NCBI RefSeq assembly: GCF_018143015.1
Contig: NC_054741.1
Coordinates: 37,228,510-37,292,509 of the forward strand
Source of the DNA: Lytechinus variegatus
Taxonomy: Eukaryota; Echinodermata; Echinoidea; Temnopleuroida; Toxopneustidae
DNA length: 64,000 bases
Direction: 5' to 3'
In this document: positions 36,001-48,000 of the stretch, one piece after another
Position numbering within the stretch: position 1 is the stretch's first letter
Layout of the letters: every line of letters starts with the position of its first letter
Program-made: the position numbers and the translations under genes
The notes under the pieces: generated by a model
Databases searched by the model: none
The model's input: the letters and a program-made list of their open reading frames with translations, nothing else
What the model was told of the DNA's origin: nothing

Positions 36001-39000
36001 CGAGGTTAAGTTTTTGATGTTGGGGGAATCAACATCAAAATCTTAACCTGAGGTTAAGTTTTTGAAATGTCATCATAACTTAGAAAATATATGGACCTAG
36101 TTCATTAAACTTGGACATAAGGTTAATAAAGTATCACCAAACATCCTGCATGAGTTTCACGTCACATGACCAAGGTCAAAGGTCATTTAGGGTCAATGAA
36201 CTTTGGCCAATTTGGGGGTATCTGTTGAATTACAATAAAAACTTTAAAAGTTTTTGGATCTGATTCATGAAACTTGGACATAATAGTAATCAAGTATCAC
36301 TGAACATCCTGTGCAAGTTTCAGGTCACATGATCAAGGTCAAAGGTCATTCAGGGTCAATGAACTTTGGCCGAATTGGGGGTATTTGTTGAATTACCATC
36401 ATAACTTTGAAAGTATGTTGGTCTAGTTAATAAAACTTGGACATAAGAGTAATCAAGTATCACTGAACATCCTGTGCGCATTTTAGGTCACATGACCAAG
36501 GTCAAAGGTCAATGAACTTTGGCCATAATGGGGGTATCTGTTGAATTACCATCATAACTTTGCAAGTTTATTGATCTGACTTTTGAAACTTGGACATAAG
36601 AGTAATCAAGTATCACTAAATATCCTGTGCAAGTTTCAGGTCACATGATCAAGGTCAAAGGTCATGTGAGGTCAATGAATTTTGGCCACATTGGGGGTAT
36701 TTGTTGAATTACCATCCTATCTCTGTAAGTGTATTGGTCTAGTTCATAAAACGTGGAAATAAGAGTAACCAAGTATCACTGAACATCTTGTGCGAGTTAT
36801 AGTAGTTTTCAAAGTCAGCTCTGCTGCTATGTTGAATCGCGTGATGCAGGTGAGATGGCCAGAGGCATTCCACTTGTTTATCTTTGATTCAAATTTTCAA
36901 TTTTTATTAAAGAAACTGTGAAGTTATATGAAATAATAGTACAGAATTTAATAGACATCATTCTCATTTGTATATTGTCTTGAAAATAGAGCATATCTTT
37001 AATGTTTAAACATGATTCATCATTCCCTCTGACAGAGTCCTATCTGACATACTTTTGTTTTCATCTGACTGGCAGGTAGCCCAGAGAGTTGCAGAAGAGA
37101 GAGGGGCCATTGTTGGCCATGAGGTTGGGTATGCCATTCGCTTTGAAGATTGTACCGATCCACAGTCCACCAAGATCAAGGTAAGGGTGACCTATGACGT
37201 TCTTGTCTTGTAATAATAATAATAGCCAATTTTTATTTTGCGCTTTTCCCAGAATGGCTCAAAGCGCTTTACAGTATATTATTACCCTGGTCATTGGATT
37301 CATTTCAATTCCGCACGAAAAGTGCACAATTTCGACTCCCGTGGGAGCATTCCTTGCATTCATCACAGCCTCATTATGGCGCTGGCAAATTCAAACATAC
37401 AATATCTTTGGCATCCTACCGGGTACCCATTTAGCACCTGGGTTGAGAGTGGCAAAGTGTAGATTAATGCCTTGCCAATGGACGCTAGACCGCGGTGTGA
37501 TTTTAACACACGACCCTCTGTTTACAAGGCGAGAGTCAGAACCACTACACCACAGCTCTTCTAGGCTTGTTTTATTTGTTTCACTATGTAAGCCAACATT
37601 CACATGGATAAAACTATAAAAAAAAGAGATAATGTTACATTTGCAGGAATGGGGAACAGAGTGCGTAAACAAATTTATTTTCAAAGTGCAGAGTTCCTTG
37701 ACTAACATAGTAGATCTGTGATTGGTTTTAGTAAACCATGGCTTGAATTATTCATAGTAACTGAAACAAGAAGTAATAAAATATAAATTAATGCCCTTGC
37801 AGCATACTAATTACATTTTGAGAAAAGTGAAGACATTATCATGCACCTCAAGATAGGTACTGCACATCGATGATGATGTCCTTATACGTCTAGTAATAAG
37901 CATGTTTGATGGTATATTTTGAGAAAAAAAAAATTCAAGCTTCTATGCCTGGTCTCTGTAGAAAGATATGATCAGCTCAAAATAATCTGTAAAACCCATC
38001 ATCCCATATTCATGAAGATGGGTCAAATTTAACACATGAGTCAACTTCAACCCATCAATACTGAGGTGTCAAATTTTCATTTCACAAAGAGTGGGTTAAG
38101 TTCATCAGATGTTGTGCTAAATAATGCATTCAGACTTGCTTTAGCAAATGATGTCAAATGACGACTCTCCTATTTTCCTGAATCTGGGCAATCCATTGGG
38201 AATAAAGTGACCACATTTTGTTGTATTGCTCAATGACTTTGGGTGCTAAGCCCAAAGACTTTTACAAATTACCAGAAGAATCGGAAGAAGATTGTAAAGT
38301 CTGCATTCACTTAGTGCTTTAGCTCGTTTCCTTCAACTCGGTTCGAACCCGGCTCGTAAATCTTATCAGAATCATAGCTCGACCCGGAGAGGCCCGGTAA
38401 CCCGGTCCGGCTAAAATTGATTTATGTCCATGCAAAAGTACAAAGTTTTGACCTACTTGACCTTGTTCTCAAAAGACGATACAAACCCCCAAAATATTTA
38501 ATTCACTGTTTATATCATCCAGTAGTAATGTAGAGAGGGGATGGAGACGATACAAGGCCAAATTCGTCACATGCTTATCACCAGTGCAGCGGTCAACAGC
38601 ACAGTCTGTGCACCGCTAGTGATTTACTACGAAACATGTGCTTTGAGATGATTTTTTTTGTGTGTGTGTGAAATCAAGAGGCAGACTACAAACCACATTG
38701 TTTATTATGTTATCATTCTGGTGACCCAATTTTCAAACAGGCTCTCACAGTTTCTGTCTATCATAGGGCAGATTTTTTTCGGAGGGGTGGAGGTGGCAGA
38801 AAGAGTTAATTTCTGAGCGTATTTCATTCTTCATATTTGCTTTGAAGCAATAGAATATTTTACTCAAACTATTTTTTGTGTATGATTTATTTTTATCTGT
38901 CTTATTCTAGCCTTCAGCTACCAGTAATAATATTTTTAATAAAAATATTTTTAATAAAAAAAATGAATCAAAATACATTTTTATTTCATATTAAACTTTG

Positions 39001-42000
39001 ACAATCGGACCAATACCATCCTACCCCCATATCCATTTAGTCATCTCTCATGTTTTTTTGTTTTTGTTTTTTTTGCTCTTGTACACATACCCCCCCCCCC
39101 TTCTCTCTCTCTCCTGGTAACGGCACCCTCCTCTTCTCGTCCGTCTCGTCCACCCTCTTTAATGTATCCTTTAAATGGGAATTAAATTGTTTTGCACCCA
39201 CTCCCAGCTGAGCTATTATTTTCGGATCACCGACTTTGTGGAAAATGTCAACACGACAGGGTTTGGGGGGGGGAGGGCTTTTATGGTTAGCAGAAAAAAA
39301 CTGGTATAAAAGATATCTCAATAAACCGGACAGATTATTTTACCAAAAAAGAGAGAAATATTCTGCATGTCATCACAGTCATAATATCAAAAGGAAAACT
39401 TCTTGAGTTATGACCATGCCTAATGGACCAACTGGCCTTTACTTGTAAACAAATTGGACATTCTCACCCAGTGAAACCATTACTCTCAGCCAATCACATG
39501 ACCAGTCAGACGATATCACATGGCAGGTACTGTACATGTGCGCCGTTAGCCGGCTAGCTATATCATCTCGATCCCTCACACACAAGGCCATAACTCAGAC
39601 AGGAGGTCCGATCATGATGGGGAAAAAATGAAAATAAGGTTGGGATGGTTGGCCTTTGACCTGTCCCCTCGACCATCACACTAGGTGGATGGATTGCTTG
39701 TTAAAAATAGTTTCACTACTTTTATTGCGGTGACAAATGACACCTCAAATATTATCAAACAATCCGGGTTTATTTTCCGGGTTCGAGGGATTCAAAGTGA
39801 AACCCGACCCGTAAAGCTCCGAGCCGGTCAATGCCAACTCGGCGGGATTCAGCCCGGTAAACAATCCGAGCTACAGCACTACTGCATTCACTCTGTCCAT
39901 TTTCATTGCATCAATATTTTTTTGTCATTACCCAAAAATATTTTGTTTTAAATACAAATTGGCACATTTATTACATCTGAAGATATTCTTTTTCAATCAC
40001 TATTTTTTTCTGATACATATGCTGGAAAGGGACGAAATGTGCCAATGAAAGAAAAGCTATGTTGCCAATTTGAAGAAAAAGAATTGTTAAATAAGGTCGA
40101 AAATAATTCATCATCCTGTGAATGAGTTTAAAGGGAGGTCAAATACGCTTTTTTTTTGCATTCATTTGTGGATAGTTTATGACAGATGGGTACCTGCTGA
40201 GAGAAATGATGAGAGATCCCCTCTTAAAGAGATACAGGTAAGAACAATTCGTCAATTCATTCATTCATTTTTTTGGGGGGATGCAATGATCAGAATATCT
40301 TTCAATCATGGCCCAATTTTGGCTCGTTACCCACTCGAGGAGTCCAAATTGCATCTGTTTGCTCTTTGTCACTTTATAATGCAAGACTCTCTTGGAAGTG
40401 ATAACTTTTATAAATAAAATACCACGTTAAATATCATGCATGCGTTGTCACTAAACTTGATTCTAAGCCAAACTTAACTCTTTGTGAAATGCTTCCCAAA
40501 ACTAAATTTCATCTTGAATTTGCTTTCATTTCCCGATCGCCATCACTGTATGCACAGTGTGTTGATGCTTGATGAAGCCCACGAGAGGACCCTTTTCACA
40601 GACATCATTGTCGGGCTGCTGAAGAAGATCCAGAGGAAGAGACCTGAACTCAGAATCATCATTGCCTCGGCTACCCTCGATGCAGAAGCGTTCAGGGACT
40701 TCTTCAATAACAATACCAGCAAGGATAAGATGTAAGTCTAAAAGCCACCGCACACCTAACAATATGGTCTTTGATCCGTTTTTTTTTTGGAGCAAATTGC
40801 ATTATTGCTTATTTACTGAAACTATGAATGAGTAGAATATTTTATTTGAGGTCATGGGTGTCAATCCGCTCGTGCTTTCTATTCATTAGGGGGGATGGCA
40901 CTTTGTATTATTATGTAATACCCCCCATGAATAGAACTTTCTGCAGATCGACACCATTGTTTGAGGTTCAAATTAACTCTAAATAATATTAGAATTTTGT
41001 ATACTTGCAACCCTTCATTGTGGAGTGAAGGTCAAATTGGTTTGAAATCATAGCCAATTTTTCAATTGCTGTGTCGTCCATAAATTTAGATATTGAATTT
41101 GATATTGGTCTAATAGGAGGAAAGCATGCATCTCTCCCAAAGACTGGATCTATTTAGGCATAGACAACTACAGCTAGGAACTGGTACAGATACATTCTCT
41201 TTTGTTACATAAAAAAAAGAAAATGCTAATTTGTTCAATCAGACACTAATTGTTGTTAGTTAGAACAGGGTTCCCAGCCCATCAGGGAAAATCATTTTAC
41301 TTGTTTCCAGTCAGGGAAAAATCAGGGAATTTTGATTGGCCCAAAAGTCGAAAGCACGGAAGTCAGTCAGACTCTGTTATATTTTGCTGCATATCAAAGT
41401 GGCTTCTTTAACATAGTGTGTTTTGATTTAATGATATGTATTAGGATTGCCTTGAATCAACCTCTTTCTGTATAAGGTGAAGAAACGATGGCTGTATGGG
41501 GAGAAGGGAGGTCATTACATGCCTGTGTAATAGTACTAATTAGTTTTACATAATTGTTTTTATACTGAAAAATGTAATTCATTGCAACAACTTAAAAAAC
41601 ATGCGAAAATTGGAATGGGTTTATATAATTATCACTGGGAATTTTTAAACTTTATCATGGAAAATCACAGATTTTTTTTTCTTGAAAAGCTGGGAACCCT
41701 GTAGAAAGTGTGTGATTTCTTAAATATACAATAGGGTCTTGGCCATAATGGGAGAAGAGGGGTGCTATTCATAATTGATTAAGAGGGTAGTTGAAAAGTT
41801 AAAAAAAAAGAAAAAGAACATCTCAAACTTATTCAAAATGATTATCTTAATGTATGTGATAATTATACCAATGGCTTTGATTTTGATTGATGAGATATTG
41901 GAAGAAATATTTTAAAGAATCATCATTATTCTTTATTCCTCGCCCTCCTGGATTTTCCATCTTGTTTGCTCTCTGCTTGTATTTTGAAGGGAGGATACTG

Positions 42001-45000
42001 CAACTGTTCTCACTGTCGAAGGAAGAACTTACCCAGTCGACATACTCTACTCCACAAGGTTAGTTTGAGTGTCTTGGCCTTGTGGTTCCAAGTCTAACCT
42101 TTCAATTAGAAGGGTTTTGGGTTCGAATCCCAAGTATGGCATTATTTCTTTTAGCAAGAAATAATCCACATTGTGATAGTGTATTCCCCGTGAAAGTTCA
42201 AGATTTTTTGCGGAATAAGAAAGGCATTTATGATTCATTTTACAGCTATCCCACCCCCCCCCCCAAAAAAAATAACAAAATACAATAACAGAAAACACAA
42301 TGCATGTATGACTGCATAAGACTACCAACTTAACAGGGACACTCATAAATTACAGGAGACTTGTCTGCTGATTTTTTAGAACTTCCAGCAGTTTGGGATT
42401 TTGTAAAGCACAGGACAGAGTGTATAATTTTGACTTATTTTTTTTTTCATTACCAGTCCTGTCCCAGACTACCTGAAGGCCATGGTCGAGACCATCATGA
42501 AGATTCATAAATCAGAACCAACTGGTGACATCCTTGCTTTCCTTCCGGGTCAGGACGAGGTTGAGAATGTCCTTAGAATGGTCATGTAAGTCACAAGATA
42601 TCCTCATTACTTATATTCATATAACAAGGATTTTGCTTTCTAATTTTATGATCCAATTCGTTTAAAAATTAATTTTTACCCTCTGGTAAATGGTTGTTTA
42701 ATCATTGGCCTGTGCAGTACTTATAGGTAACTTTGCCTGATTCAAATATTTTAGGACCTTGGAAATCTATTTGACTTGTTTTAAAAGAAGTATTTAACAT
42801 GTTTTACATAATCTGGTCTTAAATAATTGCTACGAATTTTTCACTTGTGAAAGTTTGTATTCTGCAAGTTTACTTCTACTAAGTTTCTGATTTAGATTTA
42901 TTCTGTAATCCTTAATACCCAAACAGAGATCAAATCCGAGGACTACGAGACAGCTCCATGAAGATGATGGCGCTGCCTATGTATGGCAGTCTCCCTGCCA
43001 AGGATCAGATGAGAGTCTTCGAACGTGTTGGCAAAAACACCAGGAAGGTTGTCATAGCAACCAACATCGCAGAAACATCCATCACTATCAATGGGATTGC
43101 GTATGGTATGGAATTAATGCTAGTTGTAACAATCTCAAAATGTGATCAAGCAGAATACAGTAAAATGACCACCCAAGTGTCTGCATGTATGAATAAAATA
43201 TATGTGACTAATAATTTTGGTGTGAAATGTGCCAAATAACCATGGCATTTCAACCAAATGTTGGGTCTTTTTTGAGCAATGATTATATACAGTCCCACAT
43301 GTGCTTATCCGTGTTGACAATCTTCAGTGTGCTTGGCTTTCAGCGTGGATTTCATGATTTCACAAAGTCAGGTTTATTTTCATGTGCCGGATCTAGATCC
43401 ATGATGGTATGGTGGTAATTAGCCTTGATTGTAAAGACTTTCTCATGGAATCCTGTACTTTATTCATTTAGCTTAATAGGTTTATGAATCATTTCAACTA
43501 GTGTCAGATTATATCAATGTAGGGGATTCCAATGTGTTACAGCATAAATCAGTTATGATGATGCCTTTCCACAATATAATTTGTGGCATGTTCGTCCAGT
43601 TTTACGATTATCCAATTGTACTTGTGGAGGTGCTGTGGCTTGGTGGATAAGTCTCCAGACTTTGAACCACAAGGTCTAGAGTTCAAATCCAACCGTGGCC
43701 CCCTCACTTCCTTTGGTAAGATGATTATCTACGTTTGCCTCTCTCAACACAGGGGTAGTAAATGTGTACTTCCTGGTGGGTGTTTCATAAAGCTCTTTGT
43801 AAGATAAGAGCAACTTTAAGAATGACTGGTGATCGTTTCTTGTGTAGATGGTATATTAATTGGTGATGGTTTAGTGCGTAAAAAGGATCACCGGTCATTA
43901 TTAAAGTTGCTCTTAACTTACGAACATCTTTATGAAATGGCCCCCAGGAGTGATAAAGCGATCTACCTGGGTTGCCATGCTAAAGCCGGGGTAATAGTAT
44001 GCAGTGCTTTATAGTAAATGTTGCATATTATTACTATTTTTGTTTAATTAAAAAAAAAAAATTGTCACTCGTACTCCAGTTATTGACGGTGGTTTCGTCA
44101 GGATCAAGGCATTCAATGCCAAGAATGGTGTAGAGGGTCTTGTCACCGTTCCTGTGTCGCAGGCATCGGCCCAACAGAGGGCTGGCAGGGCTGGGCGTGT
44201 CAGATCGGGGAAGGCCTATAGACTCTACACGGAAGAAGACTTCAAGAAACTACCCAAGACAACCGTGCCAGAAATGCAGAGGTATGCCTTGTAAAAAATA
44301 AGCGAGAAGAGAATACTAGGGCCCGTATTCTGAACTCAGGTTTAACTTAAACTCAGGTTTAAAGTTGTGGTTTAAGTATGGGAAGCCAATTGTTACATAA
44401 ATCACTAACAGTCGAGATATCATATTTCAGCTCATTTGGTTCTCAAATCATTCATAATTGTCTACAAAGTATATATAGATTATTGTCTTCACCATCGATG
44501 AATCAGGAAAGAGCACAGTAAACATAAGAAACGTACAACTTAAAAAAAATTGATACTTTTGGCTTCCCATACTAAAACCACAACTTTAGACCTAGTTTAA
44601 GTTAAACCTGACTTCAGAATATGGGCCTAGGGGAATAACTTTTTCTTTTGAGATGAGAAGGGTAAGTTTATAAAGTAATCAACTATGTTGTATTCTGGAA
44701 ATTCTGGAAATAATGTAATCTGTGGTGCACATAGATGTTAAAATATAATTGTTAGAACAATTTCAAAATCAGGGAGGTAAAAACTACAACTTTTCTGGGG
44801 GTTGGTTAACATTTCCATCGACTTGATCAGTAGCTTTTTATTACCATTTTATACGATTTTATTTTTGTATATTTGTAAACCCGACTAGTTGGAGCTTCAC
44901 AACAAAAAGCAGTTTCCTTTTAGTCATCCTCAGGCTCTAGTCAGTAGTGATTTCTTTCTCTTGTACATATCCGTATTGTCTTTTGCCTGGAAATAAAATG

Positions 45001-48000
45001 AATGAAAAAAATAAAGCTCAGAATGTATGGATTTTATCTTTGACTATTCTAGGAGCAACCTTGGTACGGCAATCCTCCAGTTGAAGTGTCTTGGGATTGA
45101 CAACGTCCTGCGCTTCCCATTCCTCTCGCCTCCATCCTCCAAGGCCATGGTGAGAGGGCTGGAGCTGCTCTATGCCCTGGGTGGTCTCACTGACCATGCC
45201 AAGCTCTCCGAACCCCTAGGGGTCAGGATGGCCGAACTACCGGTCAATCCCATGTTGGCCAAGATGCTACTTGTATCGGGTGAGTTAATCCTCATCCAGT
45301 TATGTTTCGTCAAAGATTAGAACATTTCCCATGGCATTTACATAAAGTGCACTGTACTCTTAAATCATATTGTAAAAAATTTCCAAGTTACATGGACCAA
45401 CCCATGACCTGACAATAATCATGTGGTATTATCTTCATGTCATGACTGGTGTTGTATGATCATGTGATGATTTAATGTTAAGGTCATGAGCCACTTTGAA
45501 TGATATCATGACGTGATATTTCATCAGAGTTGGTTTCTTCATAGATTCACTCCCTGTGCCATGAATTTAGAAGTAATTTTTGAGAGCGAAATTCAGAATT
45601 CATTTGCATGCAAAGTGCAAGCACCAATTGTCTGGTGGCTTGTAAATTGATGCTTTCATATCAGATAAGGGAATAATTCTCTACGAAATTACTGTTTGAT
45701 ATTTCTATTCAGGGGAGTTTGGTTGCTCAGAAGAGATACTCACTGTTGCTGCAATGCTGCAAGTCAACAATGTATTCCAGTGTCCTGCCAACCAAAGAAA
45801 TGCAGCTGTAAGTTCACTTCTTTTGAATGTCATTTCCAGGTCATATGAATATCAAGGTCATTATACATACATTGTTAAAGGGGAAGTTCAACCAGACATC
45901 GGGTTAGTTTCGATGAATTCCAAAAAGTGAAAGAAATATGTTAATGAAAGTTCGACTCAAATCCATTTTGGACTTGGTGTCCTTCATGATTTTACAATGC
46001 CATATGGGAAAATGCTCATAATATTCTTGTCAAATGTCATGAATAACAGAATTGTCAACGCGTCTTCCAGTTATGAATGTGCACATCAAACTGCTAACAT
46101 TTGCTTTTGTTAATCACTTTAAACAGAATAATAATCACATGATATAGCTCTGGGATATTACAAAAATTTCATTTTAATACAATTTTTTTAAAGTGAACTG
46201 TTTTTTTAATTTTAATTTTTAGGAAAGAGCTAAAAGAAAGTTTGGAGTGAAGGAAGGAGATCACCTGACATTATTGAATGTCCATGAAGCATTCCTGAAG
46301 GTAAATATTAATAAAGGACTATATTTGAATGAAGATACTACAAGGGGAAGATTGGACACTTCGGCGATTTTTTTAAATGCTCCCAATCGCCCGAAAAATG
46401 CTCTTGGGGAAGGGTGCCCAACAACATTGAGTAAGTAAACAATGGCACATTGGCACGCAGCTGTGTATAAAACATATGGGGGGGGATGAGAAAGGGGATT
46501 TTGGAGAGGGCTCAAGTGTGGTGCATGGGAGTAATTTCACTTTTTATTACCCAGAAACCTCTGAAATATATTCATCTTTAATAAAAAAAAAAATTAAATG
46601 AACAAAATTTTAAAATGTAAAAATCGTCAATTCCTTCAACCCGTCACCATTTCTCTCATTTGTTTTGCACACAACCATCTCGCGATATGCAAAGGTAAAA
46701 AATGGTTGTTACTCAATGCTGTGGGGCACTCTTCCTGAGCGTTTCATTACGCGGTCTATGTACTGTCCGATCTTCCCCTTGTAGTATCTTTGGTTTGAAT
46801 GACAACCCTTGAGCTAGAGGAACCAGGTCATCAATGACAGGATACCAGCTACTATTTTTAGCAGGACAATTTATGGTGGTCCAGAAAAATTTTGTTTATA
46901 GAATTCTTGCATTTCGAACTGCTGACATGCTTATGATACCGCAAGGAACCGAGTGGCCTCTATGTCAATTGTATGGGAGTAGAGGAATTAAGTAAACAAT
47001 ATTAAAGTCGCTAGGAGAATATTTAATTTCAGGTTGTAATTTTCTTGACATTTTTATTTTACGCCTCCAGCCATGGTAGCTGGTTCCTGGAGGCATTTTG
47101 TATGTCTATCACCTGTCCAGATATCTCACATGTTTTGTTTCTTGGGATATCTGACAAATTTTTTTTGACAAATCAACCTACAAGTTAGCTTTTGAATGCT
47201 TGTTGGAGTGGCTATGATTTGATTAGCTTTGCAGTTATCAGTGTAAAAGTGGTCATATACCTGAAAGTGCCATTTTATTGTTAAGATTACTAAAAGATAA
47301 ATTTAAACTTAATTTAATTCGATTGGATTGGAGCCTGATTCTGCTCTTTTCATTTCAACTCAACTTAACTCGACTAAATTCAATTTAATTCAGTTCAAAT
47401 CAATTCAATTCAGTTCAATGTTCAGTTCCATTCGATGTTTAGGTTATTTACAAGTCACTAGTGAATCTTTGATAGATTGTTCATAAATGTAGTTATACAT
47501 AAACATGGTTGCAGAAACATATTGGTAATCGTGCATTTTCCAGTTGCTTCTAAAACGGGATGATTAATGCAGTCATGTAAGAAAATATACTCTTGGAAAT
47601 ATCAAATAGATATTTAGCTTTACCCTTTACTTCCTTTTCTCTTATACAACAGTACAAGAAGAACTCAAGATGGTGTCGAGAAAACTTCTTGAATTACAAA
47701 GGTATGTTTTAGTTTAACAGTCAACACAAAGATTTTTTTCTTTCAAGCATCCAAAAATTAAAAGAAAAAGTCATAACTTCAAAATCTGCGACAAGCCAAA
47801 ATTGTATTCATTTGAAAAGAAATGTATTTTCATTTAACTTTTGAAAGTGGATACAAGAGAGAGAGAGAGATAGAGAAAAGAGGGGGGGGGGGTCACAGCA
47901 TAATAGGGTATTCTCTGAACAATTTGCATCAAGGGGTGGGGGTTGCGACCCCCAAATAGATTTTAAGGTCAAGTTCCGGAATCTGTATTTCAAAGTATGT

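Noticed and set aside
37194-37619. 141-codon plus-strand frame
   Set aside because: It is the antisense of a SINE.
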